Positions 7,601 through 17,500 of a DNA stretch of 39,693 nucleotides are shown here, piece by piece. Source of the DNA: Clostridiales bacterium. Its GTDB lineage: Bacteria > Bacillota > Clostridia > DUOD01. The notes below the pieces were generated by a model. That model saw only the letters and a list, made by a program, of their open reading frames with translations. It was not told the origin of the DNA and searched no databases. Every line of letters starts with the position of its first letter. Position 1 is the first letter of the stretch. Made by a program: the position numbers and the translations under genes. The DNA lies in contig DUOD01000068.1 in assembly GCA_012838995.1 (NCBI GenBank), positions 1 to 39,693 on the forward strand, in the 5' to 3' direction.

Positions 7601-8506
7601 TTATTCCCCGTAGAATACTTTTGTTGGTTTAATATAATTGTTCTGGATAATGCCTAAGGCAACAAAACTATCCTTGTGATATAACCTTACCGTGGTACCG
7701 CTACTTAAATCTTCTATGAAGCCATCAATCAGACTTCGGTTATCTATACGTCTACCGTTTGCTATATATGTACAGCCCATATCGTTTACCTTAACGGCAG
7801 GGTACATTTTCAGTACATAATCCATGGGCAATGCTATTTTACCTACGTCGCCGTAGGAAGACATAATATCTTCAATCTCTTCAAGGGTGAATCCGTCATT
7901 TACGTTAAACACTCCAACATCCACCCTGAGCAAAAAAGACATATGCCCCCCCCAGCCTAAGGCATGTCCTATATCTGCAAAAAGCGTCCTTATATAAGTG
8001 CCCTTTGAGCACTTAACCTTTAATAGCACCCTGTATTTATCATCATAGTCCAGTATATCTATTTGGTGGATTGTTACACGCCTGGGTGATCTGGGAATAT
8101 CCTTGCCCTGGCGGGCCAACTGATATAACTTTTGACCGCGTACCTTTACCGCGGAATACATGGGGGGTGTTTGGTCTATTGTACCCCTAAACCTCTCCAA
8201 AACCCTTTCTACCTTGGCAATGGAAAAATCCCTAATGTCATGGATGTCTGTTATCTCTCCCCATTTATCCTGGGTATTTGTGTTTATCCCAAAGGTAACT
8301 TCACCGATGTAAGTCTTGTCACAGTTAAGCAAATACTCAGAAAGGCGGGTTGCTTTACCAAACAACACAGGAAGCACGCCCACGGCATTGGGATCGAGGG
8401 TACCACCGTGGCCTATTTTTTTTACATTAAGTATATCTTTTAATTTTCTTATGGCACCGCTTGAACTAATACCCGGTGGTTTTATGAGATTAATTATCCC
8501 GTTCAT
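7601..8506 (-). CDS. truB: tRNA pseudouridine-55 synthase
   Basis: 301 residues. The catalytic motif GGTLDPNAVGVLPV places the nucleophile Asp at residue 38, and the TruB-specific KPPGISS lies at residues 9-15. PPMYSAVKVRGQKLY and CSKGTYIRTL follow as expected, with a C-terminal PUA-like part. It makes pseudouridine 55 in the T-loop of tRNA. ATG 8506 directly abuts the nrnA stop (TAAATG), and the ribosome site is weak, so it probably depends on coupling from nrnA. Placement after rbfA/nrnA and before ribF is the usual one in Clostridia. Confidence 0.97.
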   Translation of the reverse strand: MNGIINLIKPPGISSSGAIRKLKDILNVKKIGHGGTLDPNAVGVLPVLFGKATRLSEYLLNCDKTYIGEVTFGINTNTQDKWGEITDIHDIRDFSIAKVERVLERFRGTIDQTPPMYSAVKVRGQKLYQLARQGKDIPRSPRRVTIHQIDILDYDDKYRVLLKVKCSKGTYIRTLFADIGHALGWGGHMSFLLRVDVGVFNVNDGFTLEEIEDIMSSYGDVGKIALPMDYVLKMYPAVKVNDMGCTYIANGRRIDNRSLIDGFIEDLSSGTTVRLYHKDSFVALGIIQNNYIKPTKVFYGE

Positions 8507-9466
8507 TTAATCCAAATGGGCTGCTATTTCGGCCAATAGCGGTTTAATAGTACCCTTAACGTCAGTACCTTCTACTATACAACCAGCAGCCCTTTCATGG
8601 CCACCCCCTCCAAATTTTTGTGCAATCGCGCTTACGTCAACATAGGTATTGGAACGCAATCCGATTTTTATACTATCGCCTTTATTCCTAATCAAAACAG
8701 CCACTTCTACGCCCTCTATCTCCCGAGCATAATTTATAAGACCGTCAAAGTCTTCTTCATCAACTGACAGATGGGCAATCGAAGCATTTTCAATATATAC
8801 AATCGCCACCCTATTTTCAAAATATAATGTTATGTTGTCGATTGCAATACCAATGAGCTTGGTTTTATCAAGGCTTCTTTTATAAAATAATTCCCTGGAA
8901 ATACGCCCTATGTTTATTTCATGTTTTGCCAGATTAGATGCTATGGCAAAGGTTTGGGATGTTGTATTGCTGTATGAAAAGCTCCCGGTATCGGTGCTTA
9001 ATGCAACATACAAGCATTCGGCCATGTACTTGTTTATACCCACCGGCAGTTGTTTTATCAACTTATATACTATCTCGCCGGTAGCCCCACAATCAGTTTC
9101 CACAATGTTTATATCAGCATACATGTTATTGCTCTTATGGTGGTCTATATTGACTGTGTCTTGGGCATTTTTAAAGAGCTGCGTAAAACTGTCCCCCAGC
9201 CTGTCAATGTCACTGCAATCCACAGTAATTACCAAGGTACAGTCCTGGTGCTTGGTGTAAACGCCTATATCTCCATTTTCAACCAAAAACTTATATTTGG
9301 CCGGCACGCCGTCCTGATTAAATACTGAAACTCTTTTACCCATACCCTTTAGGGCAGCGCCCAGCGCCAACGCCGAACCTAAAGTATCGCCATCGGGCAT
9401 TATATGGGTTATTATTCCTATATATTGATGTCTGTCAATGAGATGAATTACTTCTTCATAGGCCAT
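8507..9466 (-). CDS. nrnA: DHH/DHHA1 family phosphoesterase, NrnA-type
   Basis: 319 residues from ATG 9466. The DHH domain shows ITHIMPDGDTLGS (H21, D25, D27), then TVDCSD and NIDHHKSN; the C-terminal DHHA1 domain ends with the nucleotide-binding GGGGHERAAGC. NrnA-type enzymes degrade very short RNAs and 3',5'-pAp. A longer frame from ATG 9502 would overlap rbfA by 29 nt without a ribosome site, whereas ATG 9466 lies 7 nt after the rbfA stop and follows GAGAG. In Bacillus nrnA is elsewhere; its insertion between rbfA and truB is common in Clostridia. Substrate preference (oligoRNA, pAp or cyclic dinucleotide products) is inferred from family only. Confidence 0.93.
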   Translation of the reverse strand: MAYEEVIHLIDRHQYIGIITHIMPDGDTLGSALALGAALKGMGKRVSVFNQDGVPAKYKFLVENGDIGVYTKHQDCTLVITVDCSDIDRLGDSFTQLFKNAQDTVNIDHHKSNNMYADINIVETDCGATGEIVYKLIKQLPVGINKYMAECLYVALSTDTGSFSYSNTTSQTFAIASNLAKHEINIGRISRELFYKRSLDKTKLIGIAIDNITLYFENRVAIVYIENASIAHLSVDEEDFDGLINYAREIEGVEVAVLIRNKGDSIKIGLRSNTYVDVSAIAQKFGGGGHERAAGCIVEGTDVKGTIKPLLAEIAAHLD

Positions 9467-9473
9467 GGTATTT

Positions 9474-9830
9474 CTACTCTCTTTCGGCATTTTTAAGGTC
9501 ATCTATAAGCTTTGCCATGCGCATACCATATTCTATCGAATGGTCCATAATGAATTGCAGCTCCGGAATAAACCTCATTTTCACACCCTTGGCAATTTCC
9601 TTTTTTATAAAACCCGTCGCACTTTTTAATGCCGCTTCAAGGTCTTTTGTATCAGCATTATTATCCAGCACGCTTATATACACCTTCGCATGTTTCATAT
9701 CCTTTGAAGTCTCTACCCTGGTTACGCTTACAAAGTCAGGTATTCTGGGATCCTTCACCGATTTATGGATAATCTCGCTTATTTCCCTTTTTAATTCTTC
9801 ATTTAGCCTATTGATTCTATTTGTAGCCAA
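9474..9830 (-). CDS. rbfA: Ribosome-binding factor A
   Basis: About 118 residues. The single KH-like domain shows LNEELKREISEII, DPRIPDFVSVTRVE, HAKVYISVL and RFIPELQFIMDHSIEYG, the RbfA signature. It acts in late 16S rRNA 5'-end maturation of the 30S subunit and in cold adaptation. Three start codons are possible. TTG 9830 follows AAGGTGAT at good spacing and gives the usual family N-terminus (ATNRINRLNEE); GTG 9845 and ATG 9836 overlap that ribosome site. It follows infB after about 30 nt; ylxP, which separates these genes in Bacillus, is absent. Confidence 0.94.
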   Translation of the reverse strand: MATNRINRLNEELKREISEIIHKSVKDPRIPDFVSVTRVETSKDMKHAKVYISVLDNNADTKDLEAALKSATGFIKKEIAKGVKMRFIPELQFIMDHSIEYGMRMAKLIDDLKNAERE

Positions 9831-9860
9831 TACCATCACCTTCACATCTCTATAGTATTT

Positions 9861-12203
9861 CTAATCCTCAACCTCTTCCATAATAAAAGCTTCTATTATA
9901 TCACCTTCTTTGATATCGTTGAAGTTTTCAATACCAATCCCACATTCATAACCGGCGTTTACTTCCTTCACATCGTCCTTAAACCTCTTCAATGATTGTA
10001 TCCTTCCCTCATGAACAACAACGCCGTCTCTAATCAGCCTGGTGTGGGAATTCCTGGTTACCTTTCCGTCCGCAACATAACATCCGGCCACGGACCCCAC
10101 TCCTGGGACCTTAAATATCGTTCTAATCTCGGCATGGCCTATAACGGCTTCTCGGTACTTGGGTTCTAACATACCCTTAATAGCGGCCTCCATATCCTCT
10201 ATAGCATCATATATTATTCTATACAACCTTATATCGATCTTTTCCTTTTCGGCCGCTGCCCGGGCAGTTGGTTCCGGTCGCACATTAAAGCCTATCACCA
10301 CGGCATTGGATGCCGATGCCAGCATTATATCAGATTCGGTAATTGCACCTACACCCGAATGGATGGCCCTAATCCTCACCTCGTCATTGGATAGCTTGGT
10401 CAAAGCCTGTTTAACAGCCTCCACCGAACCTTGAACATCGGCTTTTATTATTATGTTAAGGTCTTTTAATTCACCTTCTTTAATTTTATCGAATAATTCG
10501 TCCAATGAAACCTTTTGTGCACTGGTAATCTGGGACTCTTTGATTTTGTTTTTCCGTTCCTCTACAACCTGTTTTGCAAATTTTTCATCTTCAACATCAA
10601 ACAAAATGTCACCGGCTTCGGGTACATCGGAAAAACCTAAGATCTCGACCGGCGTAGACGGACCTGCTTGTTTTATCCTCTTGCCCTTGTCACTTATCAT
10701 CGCCCTCACCCTGCCGTAAGCGGTTCCGGCAATAACAAAATCGCCAACCTTAAGGGTACCCTCTTGTACCAAAACCGTTGCAACAGGTCCCCTGCCCTTG
10801 TCTAGCTTAGCTTCTACAACCGTACCCTTAGCCCTCCTATTGGGGTTTGCTTTTAATTCCTGCATTTCAGCGACCAATAGAACCATTTCTAGAAGATTAT
10901 CAATTCCCTCTTGCCTGATGGCAGATATGGGAACACAAATCGTATCGCCGCCCCAATCCTCGGGCAGCAAACCATGTTCCGTCAGTTCCTGTTTAACCCT
11001 GTCAGCATTTGCGTCCGGTTTATCCATTTTGTTTATTGCAACTATTATGGGTACGTTAGCGGCTTTGGCATGATTAATAGCCTCGATGGTTTGGGGCATT
11101 ACACCGTCGTCGGCAGCCACCACCAGAATTGCTATATCAGTTACCTTTGCGCCCCTTGCCCGCATGGTAGTAAAAGCTTCATGGCCGGGGGTATCTAAAA
11201 ACGTTATGATTTTGCCATCGACGCTTACCTGGTATGCACCTATATGCTGGGTTATTCCTCCGGCCTCCTGCTGGGTAACCCTTGTATTGCGTATTGCGTC
11301 CAGCAATGAGGTCTTCCCATGATCAACATGTCCCATCACCGTTACAATGGGCGGTCTGGGTTGTTTTTCACCGTCGTCCTCATCGTTATCCAGTTCGTCT
11401 AATATATCCTCAAAGGATTTTTCAACCTTTTTCTCAAGTTTAACGCCGTATTCCTCTGCAAGAATACAAGCCGTGTCAAAGTCCAGCTCCTGATTTATAT
11501 TAGCCATTACGCCTAAGGACATTAACCTCTTTATAAGTTCGGCTGCCGGTATGCCCATTTTTTCAGACAAGTCCCTTAGGGTAATATGTTCCCCGATGGT
11601 TATGGGTTTGGACGGCACCTTAATTCTTTGGCTGCCGGCACTTCCATCCTTTTGATTCTTTTCATTGGCACTCTTTGCCTTTTTAGGTTTAATCTTTGCC
11701 ATAAGCTTTTCTTCCAAATCGATATCCGTATCTTTCCTCTTATAATCGGCGTGTGCCTTCTTGCCCTTTTGCTTACCGTTATTTACTACCTTACTTGGTT
11801 TTTCCTTTTCTAACTTTTTCTTATTTTTATCCATATCGCCAAACTCAGATTTCACCTTGCTTTGTCCGGGTTTGTCCGACTGCTTTTGGATATTTACAGC
11901 TTGCTTGGAATCATCGGACTTGGCAGTCTTGCCAATATGTTCCTTCTTGTCAATACTTTTTTCGCCCTTACCGTCATTAACTGCCTTTGCCGCCTGCTTT
12001 TCCTTTTTTTGTGCCGCTTCTCTTTTTTTCAGTTCCTCCCTTTTGTTTTTTTCCTCTTCTATTTTAATAATTTTCTCGTTGGCCTTCTCAATGGATTCCA
12101 GTTGATGTAGAATATCTTTATTTAAGGACTTAAACTTTTTCAATAACGTCTTTGTATCTTTACTCAATTCCTTTGCTAGGGCATATACTTTTATTTTGGC
12201 CAT
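9861..12203 (-). CDS. infB: Translation initiation factor IF-2
   Basis: 780 residues from ATG 12203, which follows GGGGGTGG; a longer reading from ATG 12221 adds six residues that the family lacks. A first IF2_N motif ([11 protein letters not shown]) is followed by a Lys/Glu-rich linker to about residue 185 and a second IF2_N region ([21 protein letters not shown]). The GTPase core has GHVDHGKT (about 289), DTPGHEAF (about 336), NKMDKPDAN (about 390) and SAI (about 428), then domains II-IV. It brings fMet-tRNA to the 30S subunit and promotes subunit joining. It lies between ylxQ (23 nt) and rbfA in the standard nusA-infB operon. Confidence 0.98.
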   Translation of the reverse strand: MAKIKVYALAKELSKDTKTLLKKFKSLNKDILHQLESIEKANEKIIKIEEEKNKREELKKREAAQKKEKQAAKAVNDGKGEKSIDKKEHIGKTAKSDDSKQAVNIQKQSDKPGQSKVKSEFGDMDKNKKKLEKEKPSKVVNNGKQKGKKAHADYKRKDTDIDLEEKLMAKIKPKKAKSANEKNQKDGSAGSQRIKVPSKPITIGEHITLRDLSEKMGIPAAELIKRLMSLGVMANINQELDFDTACILAEEYGVKLEKKVEKSFEDILDELDNDEDDGEKQPRPPIVTVMGHVDHGKTSLLDAIRNTRVTQQEAGGITQHIGAYQVSVDGKIITFLDTPGHEAFTTMRARGAKVTDIAILVVAADDGVMPQTIEAINHAKAANVPIIVAINKMDKPDANADRVKQELTEHGLLPEDWGGDTICVPISAIRQEGIDNLLEMVLLVAEMQELKANPNRRAKGTVVEAKLDKGRGPVATVLVQEGTLKVGDFVIAGTAYGRVRAMISDKGKRIKQAGPSTPVEILGFSDVPEAGDILFDVEDEKFAKQVVEERKNKIKESQITSAQKVSLDELFDKIKEGELKDLNIIIKADVQGSVEAVKQALTKLSNDEVRIRAIHSGVGAITESDIMLASASNAVVIGFNVRPEPTARAAAEKEKIDIRLYRIIYDAIEDMEAAIKGMLEPKYREAVIGHAEIRTIFKVPGVGSVAGCYVADGKVTRNSHTRLIRDGVVVHEGRIQSLKRFKDDVKEVNAGYECGIGIENFNDIKEGDIIEAFIMEEVED

Positions 12204-12226
12204 TAAATTACCCACCCCCATTAATT

Positions 12227-12535
12227 TTATCCGCTATAATATTTATCTAAAATTGCATCGGCTAAACCTTTGTCGGTTATTACCAAAACCGTCCTTCTGT
12301 ATTTGCCTATGGACTTTCCTAATGTATATTTATCCCCATATATAATATATGGAACATTGTAATTTTTGCATAGTCCTATAAATTTTTTCCTAGTATTGTC
12401 GGCACTGTCGCCGGAAATTATTGCTGCCCTTGCTTTTTTTGTCTTAATGGCTGCCAAACACAACTCATATCCCGACAATAGCTTGCCGGCCCTTTGGGCA
12501 ATACCCAATAAAGAAAATATCCTTTCATTCATCAT
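12227..12535 (-). CDS. ylxQ: L7Ae/L30e-family RNA-binding protein YlxQ
   Basis: 102 residues of the L7Ae/L30e/S12e fold. [14 protein letters not shown] near the start and [16 protein letters not shown] in the middle are the family marks. YlxQ-type proteins are small RNA-binding proteins of uncertain function; K-turn binding has been shown for relatives. The two adjacent ATG codons at 12535 and 12532 both overlap the end of rnpM by 8-11 nt, and no good ribosome site is seen, so expression is probably coupled to rnpM. It always accompanies nusA, rnpM and infB in Firmicutes. Confidence 0.93.
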   Translation of the reverse strand: MMNERIFSLLGIAQRAGKLLSGYELCLAAIKTKKARAAIISGDSADNTRKKFIGLCKNYNVPYIIYGDKYTLGKSIGKYRRTVLVITDKGLADAILDKYYSG

Positions 12536-12800
12536 CCGCTGCTAACTCCGCTTTCAGCCACTGATATATTTCATCATTTATTTTGCTGTTTAACGCCCTG
12601 TCAAAGCTTTTGGATTTATATGCCTTATCAAAGCATGAAAAATTTTTGCATATATATGCTCCCCTGCCAGACACTTTACCCGTCAGATCTATCTTGATAT
12701 CCCCTTGATTGGTTCTTACTACTCTGATCAGTTCTTTTTTAGGATATGAATTCTTACACCCAAGGCACATTCTCATGGGAATTTTCCGCTTTTTAGCCAT
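12525..12800 (-). CDS. rnpM: YlxR/RnpM family RNA-binding protein
   Basis: 91 residues. RMCLGCKNSYPKKELIRVV at the start and GKVSGRGAYICKNFSCF in the middle are the YlxR fold signatures, with the CxxC-like pair seen in many members. In Bacillus the protein was reported to bind RNase P RNA and modulate its activity, hence RnpM; that role is carried over by homology. ATG 12800 follows AAAGGGGG. It sits 19 nt after nusA and overlaps ylxQ. Confidence 0.94.
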   Translation of the reverse strand: MAKKRKIPMRMCLGCKNSYPKKELIRVVRTNQGDIKIDLTGKVSGRGAYICKNFSCFDKAYKSKSFDRALNSKINDEIYQWLKAELAADDE

Positions 12801-12819
12801 CTATCATACCCCCTTTTAG

Positions 12820-13848
12820 CTAAAATGACTGGCTTTTTATGTCTATCTTCCATCCAGTTAACTTAGCAGCTAATCTAGCATTCTGTCCCTCTTTACCGAT
12901 AGCCAGCGACAACTGCTGTTCATCAACTACCACCCTGGCAGTTTTTTCCTCTTCGTCTGCCTCTGTACTTAAAACCTTAGCCGGGCTTAATGCACTGGCT
13001 ATATACTCAGCAGGGTCTTGGCTCCACTTTATTATATCAATCTTTTCACCCCTAAGCTCATCTACTATCTTCTGTACCCTGGTACCTTTATGACCTACAC
13101 AAGAGCCCACGGGATCAATGGATTCATCAATGGAATGCACGGCGATTTTTGTCCTGGAACCGGCTTCCCTGGCAATTCCCTTTATTTGGACAATGCCTTC
13201 TTGTATTTCAGGCACTTCCATTTCAAATAAGCGTTTTACGAGGCCGGGGTGGCTCCTGGAAACTAATATTTGTGGTCCCTTGGTGGTCTTCTTTACATCC
13301 AGAATATATATCTTAAGCCTGTCATTCACCTTATATTCCTCAGTTGGTACTTGTTCTGCCGCCGTTAATATGCCTTCTGCCTTTCCCAAATCAACAAATA
13401 CGGTCTTTTTTTCAATCCTCTGGATCATACTTGTTACTATTTCGTTTTCTTTTTCTATAAACTCTTTATATATAATTCCTCTTTCTGCCTCCCGAATGCG
13501 CTGTACTACCACCTGTTTTGCGGTTTGAGCGGCTATCCTGCCAAATTTTTTCGGTGTGACCTCAATATCTATTATATCGCCCACCGTCAAGTCTCTGTTA
13601 ATACTCTTTGCTTCATCTATATCAATCTCCAGACATTCATTCTTTGGGTTTTCCGTTACTACCTTAGAAGCATACACCTTAACTTCACCGGTTTCCCTGT
13701 TAACCTTTACCTTCACATTTTGTGCGGTGCTGAAGTTTCTCTTATAAGCCGATATCAATGCAGCTTCTATGGCTTCCAATAATACATCCTTATCGATGCC
13801 CTTTTCCTTTTCTATCTGATCTAAAGCTTCAATAAACTCCCCATTCAT
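12820..13848 (-). CDS. nusA: Transcription elongation/termination factor NusA
   Basis: 342 residues, the short Firmicute form without the C-terminal acidic repeats of Escherichia coli. The N-terminal RNA-polymerase-binding domain begins [27 protein letters not shown]. An S1 domain follows (about 135-200), then two KH domains with [19 protein letters not shown] near 248 and [18 protein letters not shown] at the end. It pauses RNA polymerase and strengthens intrinsic termination. ATG 13848 follows AAGGAGG at 11 nt. It is the second gene of the rimP operon, 22 nt after rimP. The operon leader contains a terminator-like hairpin (14431-14451) that NusA itself might act on. Confidence 0.98.
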   Translation of the reverse strand: MNGEFIEALDQIEKEKGIDKDVLLEAIEAALISAYKRNFSTAQNVKVKVNRETGEVKVYASKVVTENPKNECLEIDIDEAKSINRDLTVGDIIDIEVTPKKFGRIAAQTAKQVVVQRIREAERGIIYKEFIEKENEIVTSMIQRIEKKTVFVDLGKAEGILTAAEQVPTEEYKVNDRLKIYILDVKKTTKGPQILVSRSHPGLVKRLFEMEVPEIQEGIVQIKGIAREAGSRTKIAVHSIDESIDPVGSCVGHKGTRVQKIVDELRGEKIDIIKWSQDPAEYIASALSPAKVLSTEADEEEKTARVVVDEQQLSLAIGKEGQNARLAAKLTGWKIDIKSQSF

Positions 13849-13870
13849 CTATCCCATATCCTCCTTGAAC

Positions 13871-14335
13871 TTAAAATTCAAAGGCCAGTTTTACCAGGCT
13901 AACCTTATCCCTCTCGAAATCTAATTGGCTACCGTCCTTTAGCTTAATTACAACCTTGTTATCTATTAGCCCAACCAATTCACCCTTAAAGACTTTTTTG
14001 CCGTCAAGCGGAGCAAAAAGCCTTACTTCCACCTCAGAACCCCTATACTTCACGAAATCCCTCTCCTTCTTTAGGGGTCTGTCCAAACCCGGGGAAGACA
14101 CTTCCAAAAAGTAACTGTAGGGTATAGGATCAGTTTCATCCAATATCGAGCTTAATCTCTCGCTGACCTCTTGGCAATCGTTTAAACTTATACCGCCTTC
14201 TTTGTCTATATATACCCGCAAATACCAATTGCTTCCTTCCTTCTTGAATTCAACGTCCACCAATTCATAATCTTTTTGATCCAATATGGGTATAACCATT
14301 TCTTCTACCATTTTTTCTATTTTTTTATTACCCAT
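13871..14335 (-). CDS. rimP: Ribosome maturation factor RimP
   Basis: 154 residues from ATG 14335, which follows GGGAGGAA at 7 nt; an upstream ATG at 14371 has no ribosome site. The N-terminal domain shows DYELVDVEFKKEGSNWYLRVYIDKEGG, the central part SSPGLDRPLKKERDF and the C-terminal SH3-like domain ends the protein. It assists 30S maturation. It is the first gene of the rimP-nusA-rnpM-ylxQ-infB-rbfA-nrnA-truB-ribF operon. A 169-nt gap separates it from polC and holds a strong promoter and a hairpin. Confidence 0.96.
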   Translation of the reverse strand: MGNKKIEKMVEEMVIPILDQKDYELVDVEFKKEGSNWYLRVYIDKEGGISLNDCQEVSERLSSILDETDPIPYSYFLEVSSPGLDRPLKKERDFVKYRGSEVEVRLFAPLDGKKVFKGELVGLIDNKVVIKLKDGSQLDFERDKVSLVKLAFEF

Positions 14336-14430
14336 ATATATTCCTCCCAGAAATGAATTACTACGTAACATAATATTTTTATATATGTCTATTTATTATT
14401 CCCTACTATCTATTTTTTTAATAATAGTAA

Positions 14431-14472
14431 AGAGTGGGCGCAACCCACTCTCAACAGCTTTAGATATAGTTA
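14431..14472 (-). terminator. Leader hairpin before rimP-nusA, candidate attenuator
   Basis: An 8-bp perfect stem (14431-14438 with 14444-14451, 5-nt loop) starts about 22 nt after the predicted transcription start. The RNA after it, UUACUAUUAUU, is U-rich but interrupted. Nine bases near the 5' end of the leader (UAAUAGUAA, about 14470-14478) are complementary to UUACUAUUA directly after the hairpin, so two alternative folds are possible. It can also end transcripts of polC. The gap 14336-14504 otherwise shows only AT-rich leader sequence. Confidence 0.6.
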
Positions 14473-14479
14473 CTATTAC

Positions 14480-14508
14480 AGTATAACACCATTTTTATAA
14501 TATATCAA
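14480..14508 (-). promoter_or_regulatory. Sigma-A promoter of the rimP-nusA-infB operon
   Basis: Minus strand TTGATA (14508-14503), 17-nt spacer, TATACT (14485-14480). The -35 element overlaps the polC stop codon (14507-14505). Start expected near 14473, giving a leader of about 140 nt to rimP. Confidence 0.75.
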
Positions 14509-17500
14509 TATGAAAACAAACTAATTTGGTTGGATGCCGGCATTCCCTCTAAGCATCCATGGTTGCTAAGGGCCTCAATAACACTTTTACTGGCCTTGGC
14601 CCTAAGTTTTATATCCTCGATGGACAAAAACTGCTGCTTTTGCCTGGCCCGAGCTATATTCCATGCAGCATTCTTGCCCACGCCCTGAAGGGAATTTAAG
14701 GGCGGAAGTATACCGTCATCGGTAACGATAAACCTTTCGGGGTGGGATTTATAAAGATCCACTTTGCACAGCTTAATACCCCGTTTATACATCTCAAGTC
14801 CCACTTCCAATATTGTTAACATATTCTTGTCCTTTGCCGTTGCCTTATTGCCCAAATCCTGTATCATTTCCATTTTTTTTGTTATTTCCGCCTCTCCCTT
14901 TACCATGAGATCGGCATCAAAATCATCCGCCCTTGCGGTAAAATAAGCGGCATAAAATTGGGCAGGATAATAAACCTTAAAATAGGCTATGCGAAAGGCC
15001 ATTATTACATAGGCCGCCGCATGGGCTTTGGGGAACATATATTTAATCTTTTTACAGGATTCAATAAACCATTGTGGTACCTGCTTTTCCTGCATCATAC
15101 TTTGTTCTTCCTCGGTCAATCCCTTGCCCTTTCGAACATTTTCCATTATCCTAAAGGCTATCGCCGGCTGCATCCCTTTGCTTATAAGATAGGTCATTAT
15201 GTCATCCCTGGTGCATATAACTTCCGATAGTTTAGCTGTCCCGTTTTTTATCAATTGTTGGGCATTGTTAAGCCAAACATCGGTACCATGGGATAATCCG
15301 CTTATTCTTATAAGTTCTCCGAAGGTGGTGGGTTTTGTATCCTCCAACATCGTCCTTACAAATCTGGTGCCAAATTCAGGTATACCAAAGGTGCCAACAG
15401 GGCTGTTTATATCCTCGGGTGCCAAACCTAAGGCCGATGTTCCGGAGAATATGGACATAACCTTTTCGTCGTCCAGTGGTATATCCTTTGCCTTTATACC
15501 GGTCATGTCTTCAAGCATTTTTATTACCGTGGGATCGTCATGGCCCAAAATATCGAGTTTTACCAACTGATTTTCCAGGGAGTGGTAATCGAAATGGGTG
15601 GTTATAACATCGGCGCTTTTATCATCCGCCGGGTATTGTATGGGTGTAAACTCAAATATTTGCTTGTCTTTCGGAACTACTATTACACCCCCCGGATGCT
15701 GTCCAGTTGTTCGTTTTATGCCTGTACAACCGTTTATCAATCTTCTCATCTCGGCTTCGCTGGCGACTATACCCTTTTCATCTAAATAGGCCTTGACAAA
15801 ACCATAGGCAGTTTTTTGTGCAATTGTCGCAATGGTTCCTGCTCTATAAACATGGCCCTTGCCCAATAGTTCCTCGGCATATTTATGGGCTTTGGATTGA
15901 TATTCCCCAGAGAAATTTAAATCTATATCCGGCACCTTATCTCCCTTAAAACCCAAAAAAACTTCAAAGGGAATATTAAACCCGTCCTTTGCAAGCCGGG
16001 TACCACATTTGGGGCAGGGTTTATCGGGTAAATCTATCCCACAGTCATATCTGCCGGTATCTATTTCAAAATCGGAATATTTGCAAGTAGGGCACCTATA
16101 ATGGGGTGGCAATGGATTTACCTCGGTAATACCACATAGGGTAGCCACCAAGGAAGACCCCACCGAGCCCCTGGAACCTACAAGGTATCCGTCGTCTAAG
16201 GACTTTTTTACAAGCTTATGGGCAATATAATACAAAACTGCATATCCATTATCGATAATGGATGACAGTTCTTTTTCAATCCTATTTCTTACTATCTCGG
16301 GTAGTACTTGCCCGTACAGCTCCATCGCCTTTTCTTTGGTCATGTCCCTAACCCGTTGCTCCGCTCCTTCTATTTGGGGCGGGCAGAATTCGTTGGGTAT
16401 GGGCCTGATGTGTTCTATCATATCGGCTATGGTATTTGTATTATGTATTACAATTTCCTCTGCCTGTTGTCTGCTTAAGTAATAAAAATCTTCCAGCATC
16501 TCCTGGGTAGTTTTTAGGAATAGGGGAGCCTGCCTGTCGGCATCGGCAAACCCTTGGCCTTTCATTAAAATCCTGCGGTAGTATTCATCCTCAGGATCCA
16601 AAAAATGTACATCTCCGGTTGCAACCACCGGTTTATTCAACCGTTCCCCCATATCTATTATTCTTTTATTTATCTCTATTAATTGTTGATTATTAGCCAC
16701 TACACCCGACCGCACCAAAAATTCGTTATTGGCCAAGGGCTGCACTTCTAAAAAGTCGTAATAATTTGCGATATCAATAATCCTTTTCTCATCGTATCCT
16801 TTTAATATGGCTTGGTATAGTTCCCCTGCCTCACAGCCCGATCCTATAATTAAGCCTTCCCTGTATTTATTTAATAGGGTTTTAGGAATCCTCGGCCTTC
16901 GGTAAAAGTATTCTAAATGGGATAGGGATATCAGTTTATAAAGATTGGTTAACCCCCTACCGTCCTTAACCAATATGGTAGCATGATATGTTTCGGCAGC
17001 GCTTATACTGGCTTGTTTGTTTAAACCCCTGTTGAGCTCTTTTAAATCTTTAATATTTCGCAGCCTTTCATCATCCATGGCCCTGATTAGTATGTTACCG
17101 CACACCCGCGCATCATCCACAGCTCTATGGGCATTCTCCATGTCAAAACCTAAATGCTTAGCAACGTCTTTTAGCCTGTGTCTCTTTAGGTTGGCATACA
17201 ATTCCCTTGCCAGCGCCAGGGTATCCAATACGGTATTATTAAATTCTATACCATGTTCTCTGCCGTTCTTTTTGATAAAAGAAATATCAAACCGGGCGTT
17301 GTGGGCCACCAATACGCTGTCCCCAACAAAGTCTTTAAATCGTCCTAATACAACATCAATACTGGGGCTTCCCTTGACCATATCCTGATTGATTCCGGTA
17401 AGCTTTACTATTTTTTCGGGTATGGCAATTCCGGGATCCACCATTGAATGGAAGGTGTCCACAATTTCACCCTTTATTATTTTAACCGCCCCTATTTCTA

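Noticed and set aside
14336-14430. Second promoter close to rimP (TAGACA-like box)
   Set aside because: No convincing -10 element at proper spacing; the AT-rich sequence gives many weak matches.
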